In this document: positions 37,343 to 46,892 of the stretch, one piece after another
How positions within the stretch are numbered: position 1 is the stretch's first letter
Layout of the letters: each line of letters begins with the position of its first letter
Assembly (NCBI GenBank): GCA_029265995.1
Contig: JAJUFM010000003.1
Coordinates: forward strand, 1 to 64,000
Source: Rhodospirillaceae bacterium
GTDB lineage: Bacteria > Pseudomonadota > Alphaproteobacteria > Kiloniellales > DSM-21159
Reading direction: 5' to 3'
DNA: 64,000 bases
Program-made: the position numbers and the translations under genes
The notes under the pieces: generated by a model
Databases searched by the model: none
Seen by the model: the letters and a program-made list of their open reading frames with translations, nothing else
Told to the model about the DNA's origin: nothing

Positions 37343-39157
37343 TTACGGGGCAAAAGCGGCATCGTCTACGAGAAGCTGTGTCGCCTCAGCTCCCGACCAG
37401 GCATCGGCGCGCAGTTTTCCAGCAAGGTGAACCAGCCTTCCCTGACCACAGCTCTGCAGAGCCTCCCCCAGCGGACTCTCAAAGGCACGGAATGCGATGG
37501 CTTTGAGCCGGTGCCCGTCTTCTCCACAAGCGATCATCCGCAGGTGAGCGCCGTCGCGGCCCACCGGGTCAGCACGCACAAGCCGAACGTGAGATAACGC
37601 CCATCGTGGTTCAGGATTGGCAGTACCAAAGGGGCCCAAGCGTTCCAGACTTTCCAGCAGCCTGTTGTGGGCGCCGCGTGGCGCCAAGGCGCCATCCAGC
37701 CCTAGAGCTGGTCGCCAGGCAAGTTGTTCAAGTTCTGCCGCAAGCCGCGGCTGTAAAAACAACTGGAGCGCCGTCACCTGATCTCTGCGCACCGTAAGCC
37801 CGGCCGCCATGGGATGCCCGCCGCCGTTCACGAGCAGCCCCGCCTGGCGAGCGGCCAGGACGGCCGCCCCCAGGTCGAGCCCGCGGACCGACCGGCCCGA
37901 TCCCTTCGCGAGCCCATCTTCCTGGAGTGCGAGCACCAGGGCCGGCAAGCCATAGCGCTCCTTCAGGCGGCTGGCGACGATGCCGATCACCCCCGGGTGC
38001 CACCCCTCGCCCGCCACGAAGATCAGACCTTCTGGCGGGGGCCCCGCCTCCACCTGCTCGATCGCCTGCTCGAGCACCTGAGCCTCGGTTGCCCGTCGCT
38101 CCTCGTTCCAGGCTTCGAGCTTTGCAGCGATCGCCACCGCTTCAGCTGGGTCATCGATACTGAGCAGGCGCGCTCCAAGCCCGGCCTCGCCGACACGCCC
38201 GCCAGCGTTCACCCGCGGCCCAAGCAGGAACCCCAGGTGGTAAGCCGACGGCTTTTCGTCGAGACGCGCCACGTCAGCAAGCGCTCTGAGTCCAGCACTC
38301 CGGCGACTTGCCATTACCTTAAGGCCCTGGGCGACCAGCGCGCGATTAAGCCCGGTCAAAGGCACCACGTCGCAGACGGTGCCGAGAGCAACCAGATCCA
38401 GCCAGTGCAGGAGGTTCGGTTCGCGCCGTCGCTCGTTGTACCAGCCCGACCGGCGCAAAGCCCGATTCACGGCGACCACCAGGAGGAATGCAACCCCCAC
38501 AGCGGCCAAGTTGCCCAGGCCGCTATCGTCATCCAGGCGGTTAGGATTGACCACGGCAACCGCCGGGGGCAGTCGGGGTTCAGCCGCGTGATGATCCACC
38601 ACAATAACTTCCAAACCGGCGTCCCGAGCTGCTTCCAAGGGTTCGAACGCCGTGATGCCACAGTCGACGGTAACGACCAGTGCCACACCCTGACGCTTCA
38701 GATTCAGAAGCGCCTCGGTGTTCGGGCCATAGCCCTCCCGCAGGCGGTCCGGCACGTAAATTTGCACCGGCAGCCCCACGTTCGAGAAAAAGCGGCTCAA
38801 CAGGGCGGCAGAGGTGGCGCCGTCTACGTCGTAGTCGCCGAAGACGGCCACCCTTTCCCCGCGCCGCACAGCCGCAGCCAGGCGATCAGCCGCTTCATCC
38901 ATCCCCTTCAGGCAAGAAGGATTGGGAAGTTGTTCTCGAAGGCTGGGATTCAGGAAGCGCTCTGCGCTCTCCTCGTCAACCCCACGAGCCTCCAGCGCCC
39001 GCGCTACCGGCTCTGGAAGCCCCAGCCGCTGCGCAAGGCCGAGCGCCCGCCGGTCATCCCGGCATCGCCATTCCCACCTCTTTCCAGTGAGGGATCGCTC
39101 TACTGACAGCACACAGGCCCTCGCCGCGGGCGAAGAGGCTTCGAGAACAAGGCTCAC
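37343..39157 (-). CDS. recJ: Single-stranded-DNA-specific exonuclease RecJ
   Basis: VAVFGDYDVDGATSAALLSRFF...VTVDCGITAFEPLEAARDAGLEVIVVDHHAAEPRLP...GPRVNAGGRVGEAGLGARLLSIDD. Confidence 0.96.
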   Translation of the reverse strand: MSLVLEASSPAARACVLSVERSLTGKRWEWRCRDDRRALGLAQRLGLPEPVARALEARGVDEESAERFLNPSLREQLPNPSCLKGMDEAADRLAAAVRRGERVAVFGDYDVDGATSAALLSRFFSNVGLPVQIYVPDRLREGYGPNTEALLNLKRQGVALVVTVDCGITAFEPLEAARDAGLEVIVVDHHAAEPRLPPAVAVVNPNRLDDDSGLGNLAAVGVAFLLVVAVNRALRRSGWYNERRREPNLLHWLDLVALGTVCDVVPLTGLNRALVAQGLKVMASRRSAGLRALADVARLDEKPSAYHLGFLLGPRVNAGGRVGEAGLGARLLSIDDPAEAVAIAAKLEAWNEERRATEAQVLEQAIEQVEAGPPPEGLIFVAGEGWHPGVIGIVASRLKERYGLPALVLALQEDGLAKGSGRSVRGLDLGAAVLAARQAGLLVNGGGHPMAAGLTVRRDQVTALQLFLQPRLAAELEQLAWRPALGLDGALAPRGAHNRLLESLERLGPFGTANPEPRWALSHVRLVRADPVGRDGAHLRMIACGEDGHRLKAIAFRAFESPLGEALQSCGQGRLVHLAGKLRADAWSGAEATQLLVDDAAFAP

Positions 39158-39166
39158 GCCGGCTGC

Positions 39167-40150
39167 TCACAAAGTCGGGATGTGGTCGTACCAGGTCTTG
39201 CGCGTGAAATTATGTTCCGTCTCCACCCGGCGCACTGTGCCCGAACGAGAGCGCATGACCAGCGAATGGGTGCTCGCCCCACCTGCGAAGCGACGGACGC
39301 CGCGCAGCATCGAACCGTCGGTAACCCCCGTACAGGCGAACATCACGTCGTCGCCGCGCGCCAGGTCCTCCAACTTGTACTTACGGTTTAGGTCCGTGAT
39401 ACCCGCCTTCGCCGCGCGTGCGCGCTCGTCGTCGTTGCGGAACAGCAAGCGGCCCTGGAACTGGCCGCCAATGGCGCAGAAAGCGGCTGCTGCGAGCACA
39501 CCTTCCGGCGCCCCTCCACTGCCCATATAGATGTCCACGCCGCTGTCCGGAAGCGACGTCGCAATGGCTGCCGAGACATCTCCATCGCCGATGAGCATGA
39601 TGCGAGCGCCCGCCGCACGTACCCTCGCGATCAGTTCTTCATGGCGCGGCCGGTCCAGGATGCAGACGACCAGGTCCTCGACGTCCATCTTCTTGGCCTT
39701 GGCCAACTCGCGCAGGTTTTCCTCGGGCGCGGCATCGAGATCCACAATGTCTTCCGGCAGATCCCCGCCGATGGCGATCTTGTCCATATAGACATCCGGA
39801 GCGTGAAGGAATCCGCCCTCTCCCGCCAACGCAATGACCGCCATGGCATTCGGGCCGCCCTTGGCCGTGATGGTCGTGCCTTCCAGCGGATCCAGTGCAA
39901 TGTCGACCTTCGGACCGCCACTGCCTACCCTTTCACCGATGTAAAGCATCGGCGCCTCGTCGCGCTCGCCTTCCCCGATCACTACGGTGCCGTCGATCGT
40001 CAGGCTGTTAAGGCCAGCGCGCATGGCGGTGACAGCAGCCTGATCCGCGGCTTTCTCGTCGCCCCGGCCCATCAAGCGCGCCGCCGCCAAGGCCGCGAGT
40101 TCAGTTACACGAACGACCTCCAGAGCAAGGTTGCGGTCCAGAGTGCTCAC
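39167..40150 (-). CDS. glpX: Class II fructose-bisphosphatase
   Basis: LALEVVRVTELAALAAARLMGRGDEKAADQAAVTAMRAGLNSLTIDGTVVIGEGERDEAPMLYIGERVG...IALDPLEGTTI. Confidence 0.96.
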   Translation of the reverse strand: MSTLDRNLALEVVRVTELAALAAARLMGRGDEKAADQAAVTAMRAGLNSLTIDGTVVIGEGERDEAPMLYIGERVGSGGPKVDIALDPLEGTTITAKGGPNAMAVIALAGEGGFLHAPDVYMDKIAIGGDLPEDIVDLDAAPEENLRELAKAKKMDVEDLVVCILDRPRHEELIARVRAAGARIMLIGDGDVSAAIATSLPDSGVDIYMGSGGAPEGVLAAAAFCAIGGQFQGRLLFRNDDERARAAKAGITDLNRKYKLEDLARGDDVMFACTGVTDGSMLRGVRRFAGGASTHSLVMRSRSGTVRRVETEHNFTRKTWYDHIPTL

Positions 40151-40183
40151 AATATTTTCCTCCTTGTTCTTTCGCCCGGCACG

Positions 40184-41464
40184 TCAGGGCTGCTCGATGC
40201 GAATCATGCGCGGCGGCTCCAGGCAGCTTTCCAGTGCCTCGATACGAGCAAGAGAACGCCGCATCTGCGCTTCGCTGGTTTCATGGGTAACGATCACCAC
40301 GGGAACGGCTTCTCCTGGCGCGCGTCCTCGCTGCACCATGGCCTCGACGGAGATTCCCTCATCTCGCAAGGCCGCGGCCACATCGGCGATGACGCCCGGC
40401 TTGTCGACCACGAGCAGCCGTAGATAGTAGGCACCCCGGTGCTCCTCCATCGGCAGCGTCGGCAACTTCTCCAGTTCGCTTGCCGGTACCCCGAAGGTCG
40501 CGATCGAGGTCCCGCGCGCCAGATCAAGGAGATCTGCCACCACCGCTGATGCGGTAGGGCGCTCGCCAGCCCCTGGCCCTTCAATCATGATCCGACCGAC
40601 AAAATCGGCTTCGGCATGAACGGCGTTGAAGACGCCCTCGACCCCGGCGATGGGCGCCTGTTTAGGTACCATGCAGGGGTGAACCCGCTGCTCGACTGCG
40701 TCGCCTCGCCGCTGCGCGATCCCCAGCAACTTGATCCGAAAACCCAGTTCCTCGGCATAGGCGATGTCGATTGCGCTGATCCGCCGAATTCCCTCTACAT
40801 GGATGGCATCGAAATCAACCGCACAGCCAAAGGCCAGCGCCGTGATAATTGCCAACTTGTGGGCAGCATCGATCCCATCCACATCAAAGCTTGGGTCCGC
40901 TTCCGCGTAGCCAAGTTTTTGCGCTTCCTCGAGCACCTCGCCGAATTCACGGCCGCTCTCTCGCATGGTCGAGAGGATATAGTTGCAGGTGCCGTTCAGG
41001 ATCCCGTGCACCCGTTGGATCCGGTTGCCCGCCAGGCCCTCCCGCAGCGTCTTGATCGCCGGAATGCCGCCCGCCACCGATGCCTCGTAGGAGAGAGTCA
41101 CGCCCTGTTTCTCGGCCAGGCGTGCGAGCGCTGTGCCATGCTGAGCCAGCAGCGCCTTGTTGGCCGTCACCACGTGCTTACCCGCAGCCAGGGCGGCCTC
41201 GACAGTTGCCCGGGCAACCCCCTCCGCTCCCCCGATCACCTCGACCACCACATCGAGTTCCGGGTCTTTCGCCATGGCGACAGGATCTTCGAACCAGCGC
41301 GCGCCTTCGAGGTTCAAGCCACGCTGCTTGCGCCGATCCCGGGCCGATACGGCCGATACCACCAGCGGGCGACCACAGCGTTGCGCCAGCAAGGGCCCGT
41401 TGGCTTCGATCAGACGACAGACACCGCCGCCTACCGTTCCCAGGCCGGCCACCCCGATCTTCAT
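40184..41464 (-). CDS. hom: Homoserine dehydrogenase
   Basis: KIGVAGLGTVGGGVCRLIEAN...VVTANKALLAQHG...GILNGTCNYILSTMRESGREFGEVLEEAQKLGYAEADPSFDVDGIDAAHKLAIITALAFG; C-terminal ACT domain. Confidence 0.96.
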   Translation of the reverse strand: MKIGVAGLGTVGGGVCRLIEANGPLLAQRCGRPLVVSAVSARDRRKQRGLNLEGARWFEDPVAMAKDPELDVVVEVIGGAEGVARATVEAALAAGKHVVTANKALLAQHGTALARLAEKQGVTLSYEASVAGGIPAIKTLREGLAGNRIQRVHGILNGTCNYILSTMRESGREFGEVLEEAQKLGYAEADPSFDVDGIDAAHKLAIITALAFGCAVDFDAIHVEGIRRISAIDIAYAEELGFRIKLLGIAQRRGDAVEQRVHPCMVPKQAPIAGVEGVFNAVHAEADFVGRIMIEGPGAGERPTASAVVADLLDLARGTSIATFGVPASELEKLPTLPMEEHRGAYYLRLLVVDKPGVIADVAAALRDEGISVEAMVQRGRAPGEAVPVVIVTHETSEAQMRRSLARIEALESCLEPPRMIRIEQP

Positions 41465-41686
41465 TGAACCCGTCACTCGACCTTCCTCATTGCACTTCGG
41501 CTCCGCGGACAGGCATAGCGCGTCTGGCCCCGCCGGAAAAGCGACCGGCTCCTGCTCGCTGAAACTTCGCGCTGCCCGCCGTACATTCGATCAGAACACG
41601 GCAATCTACATCGGCAGTGGATCCGCTCTAGCGCCCTCCTCCGAGTCTCGCCCAACTTCCTGGCGAGAGCGCTCGAGGAGAGGCAG

Positions 41687-42361
41687 CTACATCAGGAAGA
41701 TCTCCACGCGCCGGTTTCCAGCTTCCCCGGTCGGGCTCGTTTCCTGGTACTGCAGGTCACGGTCGCCAAGCGCCTGGATTTGCAAGTCTTCCGGCGCCAC
41801 CCCTGCCCTGCGCAATCCATCAGCCACCGCATTGGCGCGCCGCTCCGACATCTTCAGGTTCGCTTCAGCCTGTTCCGGGCCTTCGTCGCTGCCCACCGAA
41901 GAGTGTCCAACCACCAGCACAGGCGTTCCTCGCTCTTGCTGTAGATGCGCAACCTCCACAAGAATCTCCTGGTCCCGCTCGTCGAGCGAGGCCGACCCGA
42001 AGGCAAACTGAATAACGGCGGCCAGTTCCCTCTGCGCTCCGTCCTGGGGCGACGCCTCGCGGGCGCCCATCGCAGCCTGAGCGCTTGCACGATCCGCACG
42101 AAGCTGCTGTTGCAGCGCCAGTCGCTCCTCCAGCGGCGTCACGCTGGGGGCCTGCGCAGGAACCGAGGTTAGTTCCGGCGCCTCCTCTTCCTCCAGGGCC
42201 TGCCCGTCGATCGGGATCCGCTCTGGGCGTGCTTCATTCTCCGCAAAGGGCCCGCTGGTGCAGCTTGCCAGCAGCAGACCCGCAGCCAAGGTAAAAAGAG
42301 ATGCCCGCATTCTCCGGTGAAAGGGGCGGATCGGGCGGAACGAACGACTGAGCATCGTCAT
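41687..42361 (-). CDS. OmpA family lipoprotein
   Basis: LFTLAAGLLLASCTSGP lipobox; VIQFAFGSASLDERDQEILVEVAHLQQERGTPVLVVGHSSVGSDEGPEQAEANLKMSERRANAVADGLRRAGVAPEDLQIQALGD. Confidence 0.85.
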   Translation of the reverse strand: MTMLSRSFRPIRPFHRRMRASLFTLAAGLLLASCTSGPFAENEARPERIPIDGQALEEEEAPELTSVPAQAPSVTPLEERLALQQQLRADRASAQAAMGAREASPQDGAQRELAAVIQFAFGSASLDERDQEILVEVAHLQQERGTPVLVVGHSSVGSDEGPEQAEANLKMSERRANAVADGLRRAGVAPEDLQIQALGDRDLQYQETSPTGEAGNRRVEIFLM

Positions 42362-42604
42362 CACCTTGATTCCCTTTTTAGAGGTTGAACTTTGTATTGA
42401 TGCTAGAATGCAAAGGTGAGCTAACAAGCATAGCACCTGAAGCACCAGCTAACTGTTACCAAAATCGGAAGCGTCCCATCCCTGCAGCCCCGGTTGCAGA
42501 GGCTTTGCCAGCAGATCATATGTCCAGGTGACTAGAAGGCGGTAAGGCATAGGGCCCTGGTTGGCGGCAGAAGCAACTGGCACCCGGACCAGCAGGAGAA
42601 AACT

Positions 42605-44437
42605 ATGACCGATCAGCAGGGCAAGAAAAGTAGCGACGTTCATGTGCCGGATCCGGTGGCGGTCAGCAAAAGCATGGCTGACATCATGGAACGCAGCCAA
42701 CGCGTGGTTGGCGAGTTCCTGCGGCGCCAGGCCAGCACTCCAAGTGATCCCCCCTCACCCGACCCGCTGAACATCGGCAGCGCCTTCATGGAGATGACTG
42801 CGAGACTGATGGCCGATCCCGTCCGCCTGATGCAGGCGCAGGCGGAGCTCTGGCAGGACTACGTGCGCCTTTGGCAGGCAACCAGTTTGCGGATGATGGG
42901 CCAGCCGACAGAGCCTGTTGTGGAGCCTGAACGAGGCGACCGCCGCTTCCGCGATCCAGCATGGGAGGAAAGCCACCTTTTTGACTACATCAAGCAGTCC
43001 TATCTCTTGAGCGCGCGATGGCTTCAGGCGCAGGTTCGAGAGGTCGAGGGCCTGGATCCACAGACAGCCCGGAAGCTCGATTTCTACACGCGCCAATTCA
43101 CCGACGCTTTGTCGCCCAGCAATTTTCTAATGACGAATCCGGAGGTGCTGCGGGCGACTCTGGAAAGTGGCGGAGAGAACCTGATCAAGGGGTTGCAAAA
43201 CCTCCTAGATGACTTAGAGCGTGGAAAGGGGCAGCTTCAGATATCGATGACCGATCCAAAAGCCTTCGAAGTCGGAGGCAACCTGGCACTGACACCCGGC
43301 AAGGTCATTTACCAGAACGATCTGATCCAGCTGCTCCAGTACAACCCGCGCACCGAGAAGGTCTACAAACGCCCGCTTCTCATCATTCCGCCCTGGATTA
43401 ACAAGTTCTACATCCTCGATCTTCGCGAAAAGAACTCCTTCGTGAAGTGGGCGGCCGATCAGGGCCACACCGTGTTTGTCGTCTCGTGGGTCAATCCGGA
43501 CGAGGAGCTCGCCCAAAAGTCCTTTGAAGACTACATGGTCGAGGGCCTCTTCGCCACGATCGACGCGGTGGAAGAGGCAACCGGTGAAAAGGAGCTCAAC
43601 CTGATCGGTTACTGCCTCGGCGGAACGCTTTTAGCGGCTGCCCTCGCCTATCTTCATGCAAAGCCGCCGAAAAAGCCGGGCCCAGATCCGAAACGCATCA
43701 AGAGCGCCACCTTCTTCACCACAATGACGGATTTCGAGGAGGCAGGGGAACTTTCGGTCTTCATCGATGAGGAGCAGCTCAAGGCCCTTGAACGGCGGAT
43801 GGAAGACAAGGGGTATCTCGAGGGCGCTGCCATGGCGACCACCTTCAACATGCTCCGCGCCAACGATCTGATCTGGTCCTTCGTTGTCAACAATTACCTG
43901 CTCGGCAAGGACCCTTTCCCCTTCGACCTCCTCTACTGGAACAGTGACTCCACGCGCATGCCTGCGGCGATGCATTCCTTCTATCTCCGCGAAATGTATC
44001 AGGAAAACCTGCTCGTGCAGCCAGGGGGCATTGAGCTCCTGGGGGTGCCCATCGACCTTGGCACCATCAAGACGCCGATCTTCATGGTGTCAGCGCGAGA
44101 GGATCATATCGCGCCCTGGCGATCGACCTACGCCCTTACTCAACAAGTTGCGGGGCCTAAACGCTTCGTGTTGGCGGCTTCAGGACATATTGCAGGGGTG
44201 ATCAATCCTCCCGAGGCCAATAAATACAGCCATTGGACCAACGAAAAGTGCCCTCGCACGCCCGAGGAATGGCTGGCTGGTGCAGAAGAGCAACCGGGCT
44301 CCTGGTGGCCCACCTGGGGCCGTTGGATGAACAGCAAGGGCGGCGCTCGGGTCCCTGCGCGGCAGCCTGGCGATGGTAAGCTGCAGCCACTGGAGGATGC
44401 GCCGGGCTCCTACGTCAAGGTGAGGGCGATCGATTGA
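42605..44437 (+). CDS. phaC: Class I poly(R)-hydroxyalkanoate synthase
   Basis: LLIIPPWINKFYILDLREKNSFVKWAADQGHTVFVVSWVNPDEELAQKSFEDYM...LNLIGYCLGGTLLAAALAYLHAK...ASGHIAGVINPPEANKYSHWTNE. Confidence 0.97.
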   Translation: MTDQQGKKSSDVHVPDPVAVSKSMADIMERSQRVVGEFLRRQASTPSDPPSPDPLNIGSAFMEMTARLMADPVRLMQAQAELWQDYVRLWQATSLRMMGQPTEPVVEPERGDRRFRDPAWEESHLFDYIKQSYLLSARWLQAQVREVEGLDPQTARKLDFYTRQFTDALSPSNFLMTNPEVLRATLESGGENLIKGLQNLLDDLERGKGQLQISMTDPKAFEVGGNLALTPGKVIYQNDLIQLLQYNPRTEKVYKRPLLIIPPWINKFYILDLREKNSFVKWAADQGHTVFVVSWVNPDEELAQKSFEDYMVEGLFATIDAVEEATGEKELNLIGYCLGGTLLAAALAYLHAKPPKKPGPDPKRIKSATFFTTMTDFEEAGELSVFIDEEQLKALERRMEDKGYLEGAAMATTFNMLRANDLIWSFVVNNYLLGKDPFPFDLLYWNSDSTRMPAAMHSFYLREMYQENLLVQPGGIELLGVPIDLGTIKTPIFMVSAREDHIAPWRSTYALTQQVAGPKRFVLAASGHIAGVINPPEANKYSHWTNEKCPRTPEEWLAGAEEQPGSWWPTWGRWMNSKGGARVPARQPGDGKLQPLEDAPGSYVKVRAID

Positions 44438-44439
44438 TA

Positions 44440-44997
44440 ATGCTCTGGACCAAGTGGAGCGCAAGCCGATGGTTGCGCCTGGGGCCCGTGTTCGCGGCCG
44501 CCTTTCTGGCGTTAGCGCCCTCTACTGGCGCCGCGACCACGCCACTCATTCCCAGCAGCAATCAGTTCAACCAGTTGGTAGCGATCGGCAGCCTTCTCTG
44601 CACGGAAGCTCCGGCGCAAGACTGCGTTGAGCACGGTTGGCGCTTCACGGATGCCAATCGAAACGGCAGCCTGGATGTCGAGGAATTGACAGCGGTGCGG
44701 GCCGGTTTTCTTGAGTGGGCAGCTGAGGTTCAGGAAAGCCTCTCCGGCCGCGACCGGCTGATACTGAATCTTGGGCGCAACCTGCTAAGGATCGTTCCGC
44801 TGACACCTCTTTTTGCGCTTTATGACGAGAATGAAGACGGCGAACTGAGCCAGGAGGAGCTGCTGGTAGACATTCAGATGGACCAGCGTCCAATGTCCGT
44901 CATCCTCGCCGACCGCAACGCCACAGACTGGAATGCCATCCGGGGCCGCCTTGGACGAGGCGCGGCGCTCTTGCAAATGCTGGGTCTGCCGCAGTAG
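44440..44997 (+). CDS. Secreted EF-hand domain-containing protein
   Basis: Signal peptide; DANRNGSLDVEEL and DENEDGELSQEELL calcium-binding loops; ATG 44440 two bases after the phaC stop. Confidence 0.8.
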   Translation: MLWTKWSASRWLRLGPVFAAAFLALAPSTGAATTPLIPSSNQFNQLVAIGSLLCTEAPAQDCVEHGWRFTDANRNGSLDVEELTAVRAGFLEWAAEVQESLSGRDRLILNLGRNLLRIVPLTPLFALYDENEDGELSQEELLVDIQMDQRPMSVILADRNATDWNAIRGRLGRGAALLQMLGLPQ

Positions 44998-45084
44998 AGC
45001 CAGCGGACAGGAAGCTTCCTCTCGCGCAGGTCCTCTGCCACGGGCGCTGCATCCACATGGCTCAAGGCCACGATTCCAAGTCTG

Positions 45085-45699
45085 ATGCCTCTCAATCACA
45101 TTGATATTGCGGCACTCGTCGCCGGAAAACGGGAAGCCTGGGAAGGTTTTATCCGCGCTGCCGCGCCGCTCGTCTTGGCCGCAGTGCGAAGAGCTCTGGC
45201 GCGAGCGGGTCGGAACGACGAGGCAGAAGATGTCGTTCAACAGGTATTCGAGCGTCTTTGCCGAGAAGACTTCCGATTATTGAGAACCTATGATCCTGGA
45301 CGCGCCAAGCTTTCAACCTGGCTTTCCGTGGTGGCCAACTCAACAGCTCTCGATCATCTCCGCCGTCTGCAGCGCGTACCGGAGCCCCGCGAGATACTGC
45401 CGGAAGCGGAAAACCCCGAACCGCCTAGTCAGCGAGACCCCCTACCGATCCCGCGCAATCTATTGACAGCACGCCAAGCGTCGATCATGGCGCTTCTCTA
45501 TGAGCAGGAACTGGATGTCAGCGATGTGGCCGAACTGCTGGGCATCACAGAGCAGACGGTACGCTCGGCTCACCACAAGGCTATCACCCGGCTACGCGGA
45601 TATTTTGCGGAAGAGTTTCCAGAATTGAGCAGGGATGAATCGCCGCCGCGAGGCGTACCATCAAGGAGCGAGAGGAAGGATAAGGATGTCCAGCTATAG
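45085..45699 (+). CDS. ECF-type RNA polymerase sigma factor
   Basis: DEAEDVVQQVFERLCREDFRLLRTYDPGRAKLSTWLSVVANSTALDHLRRLQR...ARQASIMALLYEQELDVSDVAELLGITEQTVRSAHHKAITRLRGYF. Confidence 0.9.
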   Translation: MPLNHIDIAALVAGKREAWEGFIRAAAPLVLAAVRRALARAGRNDEAEDVVQQVFERLCREDFRLLRTYDPGRAKLSTWLSVVANSTALDHLRRLQRVPEPREILPEAENPEPPSQRDPLPIPRNLLTARQASIMALLYEQELDVSDVAELLGITEQTVRSAHHKAITRLRGYFAEEFPELSRDESPPRGVPSRSERKDKDVQL

Positions 45700-46198
45700 C
45701 CAGTTCAGTGGCGCTAAGAGTGAAAAGGCCGCCTGGCTCGCCGTCGCTGATGCCTTGCGCCGAAGCGATGAGCAGAGCGAGCCGGATGCCCTGCTCCTAG
45801 CCGAATGGCTGGAGGGGCGCCTTGATGAGGCGGAGGCAGCGCCGATTGAGAAGTGGATCGCCCGGGATCCGAAGGCAGCGCACGCGCGGATAGTCGACTT
45901 GCGCGCGAGCTTGGCTGAGGAAGCGCCGACGGTTCCGGCTCGGTTGCTGCTACGTCTGCGCGCGATAGCGCCACGGCGCGCCTCTTCCGGTTCATCCAAC
46001 GTGGTTCGTCTGTGGCGGCGACTGCCCGAAGTGGCTGCACTGGCGGCCGCAATCGCGCTCGGCACCTTTGGCGCCTATGGCGGCTACGAGATGGGAATGA
46101 AGGCAGCCCTCGCCCATGAGCAGTCGCAATCGGCATCGCTTCAGGTAGACCCGGCCGACGACTTCATCCTGCCGCAGGAAGACTTCTTCTTTGATTAA
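45686..46198 (+). CDS. Putative anti-sigma factor, single-TM protein
   Basis: Overlaps the ECF sigma gene; cytoplasmic N-terminus LLLAEWLEGRLDEAEAAPIEKWIARDP, TM near VAALAAAIALGTFGAYGGYEMG. Confidence 0.6.
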   Translation: MSSYSQFSGAKSEKAAWLAVADALRRSDEQSEPDALLLAEWLEGRLDEAEAAPIEKWIARDPKAAHARIVDLRASLAEEAPTVPARLLLRLRAIAPRRASSGSSNVVRLWRRLPEVAALAAAIALGTFGAYGGYEMGMKAALAHEQSQSASLQVDPADDFILPQEDFFFD

Positions 46199-46226
46199 AT
46201 CGACTATTTGAAGAAACCACGATTTC

Positions 46227-46712
46227 ATGAAGCGCAGCCTCCCCTGGATCCTTTTGGTCATATCCCTCTTCGTGAATGTCGGCTTTGTCTACGGCGCCTG
46301 GCAGGCGCAGCAGCGCGCCGACAGGCTGGCCCACGCGGCAGACGTGCAGGCGCAGGAAGTTGTGGAGCGCCTAGAACTGGACAGCGCCCAGCAACAAGCG
46401 TTGGAACGAACGCGAGATGCGCTTCAGAAGCGCCGTCAAGCTGATCGCGACGATGGAGCGCGCCAGGAGCGGCAGCGAGCCGTCCTCGAGGCGCTGCTGG
46501 AGCCCGACTTCGACCGCGCTCAGCTAAAGGACATGCTGGAGGTGGATAGCGCGCAGCGGCTCGAGCGCTGGCTCGATATGAGCGAGACCGTACATGCCTT
46601 TTTGCAGCAACTCGATCCCGACCAACAGCAGGCGTTCCTGGAGTTGACAGAAAGTGACCGCGGCTGGCTAAGGGCGCTGTTCTTTCCGCGGCCGGACCAG
46701 GCAGGTGATTGA
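46227..46712 (+). CDS. Periplasmic heavy-metal-sensor-like protein (CnrX/ZraP/Spy-like helical hairpin)
   Basis: N-terminal anchor MKRSLPWILLVISLFVNVGFVYGAW, then helical region with LELDSAQQQALERTRDALQKRRQADRDDGARQERQRAVLEALLEPDFDRAQLKDML. Confidence 0.7.
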   Translation: MKRSLPWILLVISLFVNVGFVYGAWQAQQRADRLAHAADVQAQEVVERLELDSAQQQALERTRDALQKRRQADRDDGARQERQRAVLEALLEPDFDRAQLKDMLEVDSAQRLERWLDMSETVHAFLQQLDPDQQQAFLELTESDRGWLRALFFPRPDQAGD

Positions 46713-46821
46713 TCTTTCTTTGAGAACGCGCATAACCTTCCCCTCCCTGGAGTAGACCGGAGCCAGCCCCCGGAACCTCGGTCCGCTTGACTTGCTCGGC
46801 TACTCCATTCGGTACAGGTCT

Positions 46822-46868
46822 GCGGATGTTGCTGCTCGGCCCTGCCGGCTTAGAGCAGCAACATCCGC
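46822..46868 (+). promoter_or_regulatory. 16-bp perfect inverted repeat upstream of lysK
   Basis: GCGGATGTTGCTGCTC-N15-GAGCAGCAACATCCGC, 24 nt before the lysK ATG, overlapped at its 3' edge by CGCTTAAGCG. Confidence 0.6.
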
Positions 46869-46892
46869 TTAAGCGCTGTGGAGCGGTTGATC

